Origin: Rhodococcus sp. KRD162
Lineage (GTDB): Bacteria; Actinomycetota; Actinomycetes; Mycobacteriales; Mycobacteriaceae
Assembly: GCF_017168335.1 (NCBI RefSeq)
Contig: NZ_JABFAU010000016.1
Span: 263,084-327,083 of the forward strand
Reading direction: 5' to 3'
Length of the DNA: 64,000 nucleotides
Below, in pieces: positions 1-7,438 of the stretch (the stretch's first letter is position 1; each line of letters starts with the position of its first letter). The notes beneath the pieces are model-generated. The model had not been told where the DNA came from. It ran no database searches and worked only from the letters and a program-made list of their open reading frames with translations. Both the position numbers and the translations under genes were made by a program.

Positions 1-1
1 C

Positions 2-55
2 GATCTCACCGATCCCGATGCACGTCTGCTCGTCGAGATTCAGCTGCGGATGTGA
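2..55 (+). CDS. C-terminal end of an unidentified protein (partial)
   Basis: An open frame enters from the left edge and ends at TGA 53-55. It encodes 17 residues, DLTDPDARLLVEIQLRM. The frame has actinobacterial codon character (GC-rich third positions) and is convergent with the next gene, which is a normal arrangement. Too little is present to name a family. It could also be a chance open frame. Confidence 0.35.
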   Translation, partial: DLTDPDARLLVEIQLRM

Positions 56-103
56 TTGTCCCACAAGGGGTTCGCTCGGACACGGACCCAGCTGTCCGGT
101 GAG

Positions 104-907
104 TCAGTGCAGCTCGTGAACCGACTGTTTGCCGCTCTTGAGCCAGCGACTCGGAAGCCGACCGACCAACTCTCCGAGCGGGTGAACCGCAGCGGAGAGT
201 ATCTCCACGGAATCCTGCAGGATGTCGATCGAAATGCTCATCCGCTCGATGTTCGGTGCCACCGCTGTCAGCGTCTCGGAGAGTTTGACCAACTGATCGA
301 GTGGACCGCCCTTGGCCGTCAAGCGCTCGACGGCTCCGTCCTCGGCCAGCATCGTCTCGAGGATGCCGTCCTCGGCGATGGCGCGTTCGATCAGGCCGTC
401 CTGACGTGTGAGTACCTCGAGCGGGCCGTCCGTGGCCGTGAGCCGTTCGAGCGGACCGTTGGTGGCGGTGATGCGGTCGAGCAGGCCGCCCTCGGCGAGC
501 AGTCGCTCGAGCGGTCCGTCCTCGGCGAGTAGCCGATCCAGGGGCCCTCCCGGCGCGAGAATCCGTTCGACCGGCCCACCCGGAGCCAGCAGCCGTTCGA
601 GGGTCCCGTCCTCGGAAGTGAGGCGATCGACGACGCCTCCCTGGGCGAGCAGGCGGTCGAGGGGCCCGCCCTCCTTGAGTGCATTGCCCAGGGCGCGGTC
701 GTCGGAGGTGAGCTGACCGAGTTGGGTGAGAAGCTGCATCGTGCCGCCGCGCGGGTTGGCCAGCGAGGCCACGCCTGCAGTATTGGACGCGCCGGTTGCC
801 AATGCCATCCGGGTGGTCGCCAGGGCAACCTCCGCGACGCCGACTGCCTGCTCGGCGATCGCGAGTCCGGCGCGCGCGGGCAGTGTGATCGCTGACACCC
901 AGTTCAT
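104..907 (-). CDS. Decapeptide-repeat protein, function unknown
   Basis: 267 residues. The N-terminus (about 1-50) is an alanine-rich amphipathic or hydrophobic stretch. Residues 80-209 are thirteen consecutive, gap-free ten-residue repeats with consensus G/D-G-P-L-D/E-R-L-L/T-A-E/x, for example GGPLDRLLAQ and DGPLERLLAE. A tail of about 58 residues follows. The ATG at 905-907 is preferred because TACAGT lies six bases upstream, fitting a leaderless start; the frame stays open upstream through the SMR gene, which is a shadow. No catalytic motif is visible. The regular Leu/Arg/Glu spacing suggests a solenoid or long amphipathic surface that might bind membranes or other proteins; this is inference. 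Confidence 0.75.
   Translation of the reverse strand: MNWVSAITLPARAGLAIAEQAVGVAEVALATTRMALATGASNTAGVASLANPRGGTMQLLTQLGQLTSDDRALGNALKEGGPLDRLLAQGGVVDRLTSEDGTLERLLAPGGPVERILAPGGPLDRLLAEDGPLERLLAEGGLLDRITATNGPLERLTATDGPLEVLTRQDGLIERAIAEDGILETMLAEDGAVERLTAKGGPLDQLVKLSETLTAVAPNIERMSISIDILQDSVEILSAAVHPLGELVGRLPSRWLKSGKQSVHELH
281..670 (-). repeat. Thirteen in-frame 30-bp coding repeats
   Basis: The 390-bp block encodes thirteen perfect-length decapeptides (residues 80-209 of the protein encoded at 104-907). Units diverge in sequence but never in length. In DNA this gives a 30-bp period with recurring CGAGCGG/CGAGGG segments. It is a protein repeat, not a CRISPR array: there are no spacers. Confidence 0.85.
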
Positions 908-913
908 CGTCTT

Positions 914-919
914 ACTGTA
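914..919 (-). promoter_or_regulatory. -10 element for the decapeptide-repeat gene
   Basis: TACAGT on the minus strand, six bases before the ATG, the spacing expected for a leaderless transcript. No convincing -35 is seen. The gene may also be co-transcribed with the SMR gene 32 bp upstream. Confidence 0.45.
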
Positions 920-939
920 ACTGCTCGTAGCTCGGAAAA

Positions 940-1254
940 TCAGTGAAGAACCTTCAGTCCGATAACGCATCCGACAATGCCGCGCAGGAGCGCAACTTTG
1001 AGCAGCGAGGCGGCCTCGGCCCCGGTGAGCATGGCGTACGTGACCGTCAGGGTGGCACCGATACCGACCCATACTGCGTAGGCGGTACCGGTGGGCAACG
1101 ACCGCATCGCGATCGCGAGTCCGATCATGCTGAGCACCACCGCGACACCGAACACCACCGAGGGGCCGAGTTTGGTGAAGCCCTCGGATTTGCCGAGCGC
1201 GGTTGCCCAGATCGCTTCGAGAACGCCGGAGACGACGAGAATCAGCCAAGCCAT
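940..1254 (-). CDS. SMR-family small cation exporter (SugE/Gdx-like)
   Basis: 104 residues with four predicted membrane helices, the usual size of a small multidrug resistance protein. The membrane-embedded glutamate is Glu13 in the N-terminal SGVLEAIWATALGKSEGFTK region. The E-x2-WA pattern and the GFT segment after helix 1 fit the SugE/guanidinium-exporter (Gdx) subgroup better than EmrE. Such proteins work as dual-topology dimers exchanging a cation for protons. Being a single gene, it would form a homodimer. I looked for a guanidine riboswitch in the 109-bp leader and saw none; the region instead contains a 12-bp palindrome. Substrate (guanidinium or quaternary ammonium) is not decided by the sequence. 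Confidence 0.9.
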   Translation of the reverse strand: MAWLILVVSGVLEAIWATALGKSEGFTKLGPSVVFGVAVVLSMIGLAIAMRSLPTGTAYAVWVGIGATLTVTYAMLTGAEAASLLKVALLRGIVGCVIGLKVLH

Positions 1255-1327
1255 GAGAGATCACTCCTCTGACACCGTCTTGTCTGAGCGGGTACGGTGC
1301 CCCTCGTCCGATTGTCGGAAGTGACTT

Positions 1328-1339
1328 GTACGATCGTAC
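1328..1339. promoter_or_regulatory. Perfect 12-bp palindrome, candidate operator
   Basis: GTACGATCGTAC lies in the 109-bp gap upstream of the SMR gene. Size and symmetry resemble TetR-family operators that control small efflux genes. No regulator is adjacent; the nearest TetR gene starts at 20160. Confidence 0.45.
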
Positions 1340-1363
1340 CAATTTAGGGCCGAAGTGGCCATA

Positions 1364-2101
1364 TCAGTAGGCGTACGTGTTCTCCGGTGCCTCGATACGT
1401 TCTACCGACGAGACCGTCATCGTGGGCGTGAATGCCGTCTGCTCGGTGGCAGTAGCCGCGTCGACGGTCCCCGACACGCGCAGCCAGGTGCCCTCCGCAA
1501 TGCCGTCGAGAGCGACGCGACCTGCATCGAGATGGATGCGAACGGACCTGGCGTCGGCCGCGCAGCAGATGATGAGAATGCGGGCGAGGTCGATGCCTTC
1601 TCTCGTGCCGTCGGCGCGCGGCGAGCCACCGTCTGCGGTGGCGACGGCGAATCCGGTGACGCGAATCTCCCGACCGTCGAGGCTGCCTTCGGTGTCCCTG
1701 ACCGCGCGTTGGACGACCTCGAGGAGAGCAACCTCGGGCGCGTCCTCGTCCGGCAGGGGTGCAAACGCTGTCCTCTGACGATCGGCTGCCGAGGTGACGG
1801 ATCGATCGCCGACGGCCGAGACGCCCAGCGCGGGCGGGGCGATGAACACGATGACCGCCAGCGGGACCAGAAGCAGCCAATACGGACGCGAATCATGATC
1901 GTGTCCGTCGTCGCCGGGCCCACCGCGGCGGATGTCGGCAACGATCGACGCAATCGCCAGGGCGACGATCACCACCCCGGCGGCCAGCAGATACGGGTGC
2001 AGCGACGGTTTGACGTATCGCACAAAGGTGCCGTCCAACGAGATCTTGACCGTGGCCCCGCCGAGGAACAGCAGCAGCAGATTCTGCACCTCACGTTTCA
2101 T
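1364..2101 (-). CDS. TIGR03943-family membrane protein (permease partner, YcgQ-like)
   Basis: 245 residues. Hydrophobic segments near the N-terminus (about 5-25 and 35-55) and a third after a His/Asp-rich stretch (GDDGHDHDS) precede a long extracytoplasmic domain containing IICCAADARS and a C-terminal beta-rich segment. This is the layout of TIGR03943 (DUF1980) proteins, which are found next to DUF318 permeases. The ATG overlaps the TGA of the upstream permease by four bases (2098-2101), so the two are translationally coupled. The CC pair and the His/Asp cluster suggest metal or redox chemistry, but the substrate is not known. Confidence 0.85.
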   Translation of the reverse strand: MKREVQNLLLLFLGGATVKISLDGTFVRYVKPSLHPYLLAAGVVIVALAIASIVADIRRGGPGDDGHDHDSRPYWLLLVPLAVIVFIAPPALGVSAVGDRSVTSAADRQRTAFAPLPDEDAPEVALLEVVQRAVRDTEGSLDGREIRVTGFAVATADGGSPRADGTREGIDLARILIICCAADARSVRIHLDAGRVALDGIAEGTWLRVSGTVDAATATEQTAFTPTMTVSSVERIEAPENTYAY

Positions 2102-3114
2102 CGCGCACCCACCAACACGTAGCCGCTCACCGAGGCGCAGACGATTGCGACGACGAAGGTCAACGGGGCGAAGCGAGCAACGAAGCCGCGTCCGAAACTG
2201 CCCGCCTGCATCGCCATCAATTTCACGTCGACAGCAGGTCCGACCACCAGGAACACCAGCCGAGGCAACAGCGGCAGCATCGACATGCTGGCCGCGACGA
2301 ATGCATCGGCCTCCGAGCACAGCGCCAGAATCACCGCCAGGACGGCCATGACCACGATGGAGAGCAGCAGCTGCCCAGCCAGATGCGCGAAGACCCAGTC
2401 CGGAACCACCAGGTGCAGCAGCGCGGCTGCCGCTGCTCCGAACACGAGAAACGCTCCGGCCTGGAGCAGGTCCGCCCTCGCAGACTCACGGAAGGTCTCC
2501 CACGGGGTGCCTTCGTGGCGGTGTTCGCGATCAGCGAGCCGTGCGGTGATCCACTCTGCCTTGCCGAATCTGGTCCACAGCCAACCCATCACCAGAGCGG
2601 TGGCCAGCGAGCCGAGGAACCGCGCGAGCACCATCGCCGGTTCGCCGGGGAAGGCCACTGCGGTCGAGACCAGGACGACAGGGTTGATCGCCGGTGCCGA
2701 GAGCAGAAATGCCAGAGCGGCAGAGGTAGGAACACCCTGATCCATCAACCGCCGCGAGACCGGCACCGCCCCGCACTCACAACCGGGCAACGCCATTCCC
2801 GCGAGACCGCTCACTCCGACCGCAGCGGTGGCGTTCTTCGGTACCACCTTCTGCAGCACACGGGGCGAGACGAACGCGGCGATGCCACCGCTGACGAGCA
2901 CACCGAGCACCAGGAAAGGCGTCGCCTGGACGAAAATCCCGGTGAACACCGTCGTACCGGTCCGCAGCGCCGGGGACGACAGGACCCACCGGGAAGCGTC
3001 GGCACCGAAGACGATGCCCAACACGAGCAGAGTTGCGAATACGTGCATGGATGAGATCGGACGCCGAGCCCGCGGACGGGAGTCGGTGTTCGCATCGAGC
3101 ATCGCTGCCATCAT
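2098..3114 (-). CDS. DUF318/UPF0718-family permease (YcgR-like)
   Basis: 338 residues, about eight membrane helices in two halves. The motif LPGCECGAVPVSRRL, followed by SAPAINPVVL in the first half and a second conserved block (LCSEADAFVAAS) in the second half, is typical of this permease family. Start choice: ATG 3112-3114 has AGGAGGGG seven bases upstream; the next codon is also ATG. It is coupled by ATGA to the TIGR03943 partner. The gene diverges from phoP, and the PhoP box lies in the shared 88-bp gap, so PhoP could control it. Transported substrate unknown. Confidence 0.85.
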   Translation of the reverse strand: MMAAMLDANTDSRPRARRPISSMHVFATLLVLGIVFGADASRWVLSSPALRTGTTVFTGIFVQATPFLVLGVLVSGGIAAFVSPRVLQKVVPKNATAAVGVSGLAGMALPGCECGAVPVSRRLMDQGVPTSAALAFLLSAPAINPVVLVSTAVAFPGEPAMVLARFLGSLATALVMGWLWTRFGKAEWITARLADREHRHEGTPWETFRESARADLLQAGAFLVFGAAAAALLHLVVPDWVFAHLAGQLLLSIVVMAVLAVILALCSEADAFVAASMSMLPLLPRLVFLVVGPAVDVKLMAMQAGSFGRGFVARFAPLTFVVAIVCASVSGYVLVGAR

Positions 3115-3149
3115 GCCCCCTCCTCGGTCTCGCTGTTTCGGCGACAGGC

Positions 3150-3167
3150 TCACAGCAACCTCACAGC
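3150..3167 (+). promoter_or_regulatory. PhoP box: TCACAGC-N4-TCACAGC
   Basis: Two perfect 7-bp direct repeats TCACAGC separated by AACC, in the gap between the permease gene and phoP. This matches the published M. tuberculosis PhoP recognition pattern (two TCACAGC-type repeats four bases apart). It lies 36 bp upstream of the phoP ATG, suggesting autoregulation and possible control of the divergent permease pair. Confidence 0.85.
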
Positions 3168-3202
3168 GAGAGTGCAGCGAACCAGCAGTCTCGCGCGCGA
3201 AG

Positions 3203-3910
3203 ATGGGTACCGTGAGCGAGACACCCGAGGCGAGAGTCCTGATAGTCGACGACGAGCCCACCATCGTCGAACTACTGTCGGTCAGTCTCAGGTTCCAGGG
3301 ATTCGAGGTGGCGACGGCCTCGTCCGGCCCCGAGGCTCTGGACAAGGCCCGCAATTTCCGGCCCGAGGCCCTGATCCTCGACGTGATGATGCCCGGCATG
3401 GACGGCTTCGGGCTGCTTCGTCGCCTCCGCGCCGACGGGACCGACGCACCGGCACTGTTCCTGACGGCGCGCGATTCGGTGGACGACAAGGTGACCGGCC
3501 TGACCCTCGGTGCGGACGACTACGTCACCAAGCCGTTCTCCCTCGAAGAGGTGGTCGCCCGGCTCCGGGTGATTCTGCGGCGATGGGGCAAGGACGAGGA
3601 CGCGCAACCGTCGCGAGTGGTGTTCGCGGACATCGAACTGGACGACGACACCCACGAGGTCTGGAAGGCAGGCGAGCCGATCTCCCTCTCACCCACCGAG
3701 TTCACGCTGTTGCGGTATTTCATGGTCAACGCGGGAACCGTGTTGAGCAAGCCGCGGATCCTCGATCATGTGTGGCACTACGATTTCGGCGGCGAAGTGG
3801 GAGTGGTGGAGTCCTACGTGTCCTACTTGCGACGCAAGGTCGACACAGGCGACACCCGCCTGATCCACACGCTGCGAGGAGTCGGATACGTCATGCGCCG
3901 GCCACGGTGA
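3203..3910 (+). CDS. phoP: Response regulator PhoP, OmpR family
   Basis: 235 residues. Receiver domain about 9-125 with acidic pair D16-D17, phosphoacceptor D60 (LILDVMMPGMDG), T88 and K110 (TKPF). The winged-helix DNA-binding domain occupies about 138-235 and ends in LRGVGYVMRRPR. Blocks such as ELLSVSL, FTLLRYF, GTVLSKP and VVESYVSYLRRK match my recollection of M. tuberculosis PhoP closely, and the perfect PhoP box upstream supports orthology. Start: ATG 3203; a GTG nine bases later is possible. It is coupled to phoR by a GTGA overlap. In mycobacteria PhoP responds to pH and Mg and controls lipid and virulence genes; targets here are unknown. Confidence 0.93.
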   Translation: MGTVSETPEARVLIVDDEPTIVELLSVSLRFQGFEVATASSGPEALDKARNFRPEALILDVMMPGMDGFGLLRRLRADGTDAPALFLTARDSVDDKVTGLTLGADDYVTKPFSLEEVVARLRVILRRWGKDEDAQPSRVVFADIELDDDTHEVWKAGEPISLSPTEFTLLRYFMVNAGTVLSKPRILDHVWHYDFGGEVGVVESYVSYLRRKVDTGDTRLIHTLRGVGYVMRRPR

Positions 3911-5319
3911 GGGGGCTTCGGGCACGGCTGCGACATCTCCCGCTGCGACTGACCTTGGTCGCGGCGCTGCTGCTTCTGGTCGGGGTGGGCCTGTTGGCGT
4001 CGGGAGTGGCGGTGACGACCTCGCTCGAGACGTCTCTGATGCGTCGCCTGGACAGCCAGCTGGTGGAGGCCTCCCGTGGGTGGGCGCAACCCGACGCCCG
4101 CCCGCTTCCGCCGCTGGACGAGCCGAACCCGGGTCGGCCCCCGTCGAACTTCTTCGTTCGCTCGGTGGCCACGGACGGTACCGTGCGCGGCCCGATCAAC
4201 GATGTGGCCAACGACGGTCCGGACCTGTCGGGCCCGCCGTCGGCGATCCCGAAAACCGTCGGGTCCGAGGGTGACCCGTCGAAGCAGTGGCGGGTGATCA
4301 CGGTGACCAACAGCGCAGGTTCGACCACCGTGGGAATGTCGCTCAGCGCCAATCAGATGACCGTCGGCAGGCTCGTGGTACTGCAGTTCTACATCGGCGC
4401 GGCCGTGTTGCTCGCGCTGGGTGTGATGGCCTACTTCGTGGTGCGACGCAGTCTTCGTCCCCTCCGCGAGGTGGAGACGACTGCGGCGGCCATCGCGGCC
4501 GGGGATCTGCATCGCCGCGTACCCGAATGGAGTGAGAAGACCGAGGTGGGTCGGTTGTCGGCGGCCCTGAACGGAATGCTCTCGCAGATCCAGCGCGCGT
4601 TCGCCGCAACCGCGGCCTCGGAGGAGGCGGCCCGTGCGTCGGAAGATCGGATGCGCAGATTCGTCGCCGATGCCAGCCACGAACTGCGCACGCCGCTGAC
4701 GACGATCCGCGGATTCGCCGAACTGTATCGGCAGGGCGCGATGAGTGACATCTCGTTGCTGATGACGCGTATCGAAGGCGAGTCGGCGCGCATGGGTCTG
4801 CTCGTCGAGGACCTGCTCATGCTGGCCAGGCTCGATGCCCAACGCCCTCTCGACATGCGCCGGGTCGACGTGCTGACCATCGCCGCCGATGCCGTCCACG
4901 ACGCCACGGCGATCTCGCCCGGCCGAGACATCACACTGAAAGTGATGGCAGAGCAAGGGATTCCCGAAGTCATCGGCGATGACCCACGGCTGCGTCAGGT
5001 GGTGGCGAACCTCGTCGGAAACGCGGTTCGGCACACCCCCGACACTGCGTCGATCACCGTATGCGTCGAGACGACCCGCTCGTCGGTGCTGCTCGACGTG
5101 CAGGACACCGGTCCCGGTCTCAGTGAAGACGAGGCAGCTCACGTCTTCGAGCGCTTCTATCGAGCGGACTCCTCGCGGACCCGCGAGAGTGGTGGCAGCG
5201 GTCTCGGGTTGTCGATCGTTGCGGCGTTGGTGGCCGCTCACAGTGGCACCGTGAGCGTGCAGAGCGTCCCGGGGAAGGGCGCGAGGTTCCGGGTCGAATT
5301 ACCCCGCGCCGACGGCTGA
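3907..5319 (+). CDS. phoR: Sensor histidine kinase PhoR
   Basis: 470 residues, GTG start overlapping the phoP stop. First membrane helix about 14-36, extracytoplasmic sensor about 37-155, second helix about 157-180, HAMP linker, then dimerisation domain with phosphorylated H258 (DASHELRTPLTT). The N-box (VGNAVRHTP), G1 (DTGPGLS) and G2 (GGSGLGLS) follow. The partner is PhoP, four bases upstream. The sensor region is rich in Asp, Pro and Gly and has no known fold that I recognise. The stop codon forms the first bases of a triple 17-bp tandem repeat. Confidence 0.92.
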   Translation: MRGLRARLRHLPLRLTLVAALLLLVGVGLLASGVAVTTSLETSLMRRLDSQLVEASRGWAQPDARPLPPLDEPNPGRPPSNFFVRSVATDGTVRGPINDVANDGPDLSGPPSAIPKTVGSEGDPSKQWRVITVTNSAGSTTVGMSLSANQMTVGRLVVLQFYIGAAVLLALGVMAYFVVRRSLRPLREVETTAAAIAAGDLHRRVPEWSEKTEVGRLSAALNGMLSQIQRAFAATAASEEAARASEDRMRRFVADASHELRTPLTTIRGFAELYRQGAMSDISLLMTRIEGESARMGLLVEDLLMLARLDAQRPLDMRRVDVLTIAADAVHDATAISPGRDITLKVMAEQGIPEVIGDDPRLRQVVANLVGNAVRHTPDTASITVCVETTRSSVLLDVQDTGPGLSEDEAAHVFERFYRADSSRTRESGGSGLGLSIVAALVAAHSGTVSVQSVPGKGARFRVELPRADG

Positions 5320-5367
5320 TTCGCGAGGACGGTTGATTTGCGAGGACGGTTGATTCGCGAGGACGGT
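5317..5367. repeat. Three tandem 17-bp repeats at the phoR stop
   Basis: Unit TGATTCGCGAGGACGGT occurs three times head to tail; the middle copy has one change (C to T). The TGA of the first copy is the phoR stop codon. Because 17 is not a multiple of three, the three TGAs fall in all three forward frames. Confidence 0.9.
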
Positions 5368-5377
5368 GCCGTCGGCC

Positions 5378-5389
5378 CCGAGCGCTCGG
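5378..5389. terminator. 12-bp palindrome between convergent phoR and usp, possible terminator
   Basis: CCGAGCGCTCGG is perfectly self-complementary and sits in the gap between the convergent ends of phoR and the stress-protein gene. It has no U-tract, so it could be a weak bidirectional hairpin terminator or simply a chance GC palindrome. Confidence 0.25.
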
Positions 5390-5408
5390 CTCATCCGGTC
5401 GGACGCAC

Positions 5409-5819
5409 TCATGCTCCGGACTTGACCAGCAGAACCGGAACCGGAATCTCGAGGAGCAGGCGTTGAATCGTCTGTCCCATCAGGAACTTGCCGACGGCCG
5501 AGCGATGGCGCGAGCCGACGACCAGGATGTCGGACTTGTGCTCCTCCACCAATGCCAACACGGTGCTCACGGCGTCGGGATCGGGTCGGCCCACTGCCAC
5601 GGACCAGGTGACGGCACCGGCGTGATCGAGATCGCTCAACGCGGAGTCCACGGCAGTGGACACCGCCTGAGTCTCGACCGTCTCGGCAGCCGGTTCGGCA
5701 GATCCGGACAGTGCGTGCAGGACGACGAGATCGGTTTCTCGGATACGGGCCTCGCGAACCGCGGCCGCCAGGGCGGCGCGGCCCTCGGGTGCATTGTTGT
5801 GCAGTACGCCGACAGTCAT
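5409..5819 (-). CDS. Universal stress protein, single UspA domain
   Basis: 136 residues, one Usp domain. The ATP-binding signature G-x2-G-x9-G-S/T is represented by VVGSRHRSAVGKFLMGQTIQRLL near the C-terminus (GSR then GKFLMGQT). The N-terminus is MTVGVLHNNAPEGRAA. AGGAG lies seven bases before the ATG. It starts 30 bp downstream of the CitMHS gene on the same strand, so the two are probably one transcript. Role: likely an ATP-binding accessory or stress protein tied to citrate uptake; that link is inferred from position only. Confidence 0.88.
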   Translation of the reverse strand: MTVGVLHNNAPEGRAALAAAVREARIRETDLVVLHALSGSAEPAAETVETQAVSTAVDSALSDLDHAGAVTWSVAVGRPDPDAVSTVLALVEEHKSDILVVGSRHRSAVGKFLMGQTIQRLLLEIPVPVLLVKSGA

Positions 5820-5849
5820 GCGGTTTCTCCTACGAAGTGGGGGTGGGGT

Positions 5850-7235
5850 TCAGCCGAACGGAATCTGGCCGAGGACGACGCCGACGGCCAGCATGGCCAG
5901 GGACACGACCACCGCTCGCCACAGCACCTTCTTGTGGTGATCGGCCAACGAGACTCCGGCGAGGGTGACCAGCAGCAGGATGGCGGGAACCAGCGGGCTC
6001 TGCAGGTGCACGGGCTGGCCGGTGATCGAGGCACGGGCCATCTCGACGGGGTCGATGCCGTACTTGCCCGCAGTCTCGGTCAGCACCGGCAAGACCCCGA
6101 AGTAGAAGGCGTCGTTGGTCATGAAGAACGTCAGCGGGATGCTGAGAATGCCGGTGATGACGGCCAGGTACGGGCCCATACCGGACGGGATCACGTTGAG
6201 CAGCCACTCGGCCATGGCCTCGACCATTCCGGTGCCCTGGAAGACGCCGGTGAGGATCGCCGCAGCAAGAACCATCGCGACCACCGAGACGATGGAGGAC
6301 GAATGCCGAGCGATCGCGTCGCCCTGCTCCTTGACCTTGGGGAAGTTGACCGTCAATGCGATCGAGGCCGCGATCATGAACAGCACCGGAATCGGGAGGA
6401 CATCCATGACGAGGATGACGAGCAGGCTGACCGTCAGAGCAGCGTTGAACCACAGCAGCTTTGGGCGCAGAGTGGCGCGGTTGGGGTCGAGGCCGTCGAA
6501 GAACTGACCCGATTCGCCGTCGTCCGATCCACCGGTGCCCGCCCCGCCGGTTGCCGTGCCGCTCCTGCCGGTACTGCCGCCGCCACCACCGGAGGCCACC
6601 AGTTCGGGCTCGTAGATCAGCTTGCCGATGCGTCGGCGTTCCATGATGCCCAGGTGAACGGCGAAGAGCAGCACGATGATCAGGCCCACGATCATCGAGG
6701 GAACCATCGGAACGAAAACCTCGGACGGGGAGATTCCGAGAGCAGAAGCAGCGCGAACCGTCGGGCCGCCCCACGGAATGATGTTCATCGTGCCGTTGGC
6801 GAGACCGGCGACGACCGTCAGAATCACCGGGCTGACACCGAGTTTGAGATACAGCGGCAACAGGGCGGACGTGACGATGATGAACGTCGTCGAGCCGTCA
6901 CCGTCCAGCGAGACGACCATGGCCAGAACAGCAGTTCCGACAACGAGTTTCATCGGATCGTTGCGAACGACCCGCAAGATGCCGCGGACCAGCGGATCGA
7001 AAAGTCCGACGTCGATCATGATTCCGAAGAAGATGATGGCGAAGAAGAGCAGGGCTGCAGTGGGGGCCAGGGACTTGATGCCGTCGGTGATCATATCGCC
7101 GATGCCGAGCCCGGCACCGGCCAGCAGACCGAAGATGACGGGTACGAGAGTGAGTGCGACGACGGGCGTTGCTCTCTTCGTCAGGATCAAGAACATGAAG
7201 GCGGCGACCATGAGGAAGCCGAGTATCACCAACAT
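5850..7235 (-). CDS. CitMHS-family metal-citrate/proton symporter
   Basis: 461 residues with about twelve hydrophobic segments. Conserved blocks include SLDGDGSTTFIIVTSALLP, GLANGTMNIIPWGGPTVRAA and, near the C-terminus, FFMTNDAFYFGVLPVL, as in CitM/CitH proteins, which import citrate as a metal complex with protons. A cytoplasmic loop in the middle is unusually Gly/Thr-rich. AAGGAG sits six bases before the ATG. It diverges from a CitA/DpiB-type kinase gene; a 30-bp dyad in the 203-bp gap is the likely control site. The preferred metal (Mg, Ca or Fe) cannot be read from the sequence. Confidence 0.9.
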   Translation of the reverse strand: MLVILGFLMVAAFMFLILTKRATPVVALTLVPVIFGLLAGAGLGIGDMITDGIKSLAPTAALLFFAIIFFGIMIDVGLFDPLVRGILRVVRNDPMKLVVGTAVLAMVVSLDGDGSTTFIIVTSALLPLYLKLGVSPVILTVVAGLANGTMNIIPWGGPTVRAASALGISPSEVFVPMVPSMIVGLIIVLLFAVHLGIMERRRIGKLIYEPELVASGGGGGSTGRSGTATGGAGTGGSDDGESGQFFDGLDPNRATLRPKLLWFNAALTVSLLVILVMDVLPIPVLFMIAASIALTVNFPKVKEQGDAIARHSSSIVSVVAMVLAAAILTGVFQGTGMVEAMAEWLLNVIPSGMGPYLAVITGILSIPLTFFMTNDAFYFGVLPVLTETAGKYGIDPVEMARASITGQPVHLQSPLVPAILLLVTLAGVSLADHHKKVLWRAVVVSLAMLAVGVVLGQIPFG

Positions 7236-7283
7236 CGTGCACTCCTTGTCGAATGTGTGAGGTGGGTCCGGTCGGACTCGGTG

Positions 7284-7313
7284 TGTGACTGAAGTTACGT
7301 AACCGGCATCACA
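7284..7313. promoter_or_regulatory. 30-bp dyad, candidate DpiA-type response-regulator site
   Basis: The site reads TGTGA-N5-GTTAC joined directly to GTAAC-N5-TCACA, so both inner and outer arms are perfectly symmetric about 7298/7299. It lies between the citrate carrier and the kinase gene. Nearby, GTGCGCAC and TTTTGCGCA-type words at about 7320-7370 may be further sites. Confidence 0.55.
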
Positions 7314-7426
7314 GGATCGCTGTTGTGCGCACTACCCGCGCAAGCGACGTAAAGAGCCTTTTGCGCATTGTGCTCACGGCCCGGAAGTGGAGCCTGCGGA
7401 ATGACCCCAAAGGTGTGTTCTGGGCA

Positions 7427-7432
7427 TAGCCT
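7427..7432 (+). promoter_or_regulatory. -10 element of the CitA/DpiB-type kinase gene
   Basis: TAGCCT followed by six bases and the GTG start codon at 7439, the geometry of a leaderless transcript. No clear -35. Confidence 0.5.
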
Positions 7433-7438
7433 GGCCGA

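Noticed and set aside
281..670. 30-bp periodic repeat resembling a CRISPR or minisatellite
   Set aside because: Units are contiguous without spacers, stay in frame and encode decapeptides; this is a protein repeat.
1255..1363. Guanidine riboswitch upstream of the SugE/Gdx-like gene
   Set aside because: No conserved guanidine-I core or paired ACGR-type hairpins could be found in the 109-bp leader.
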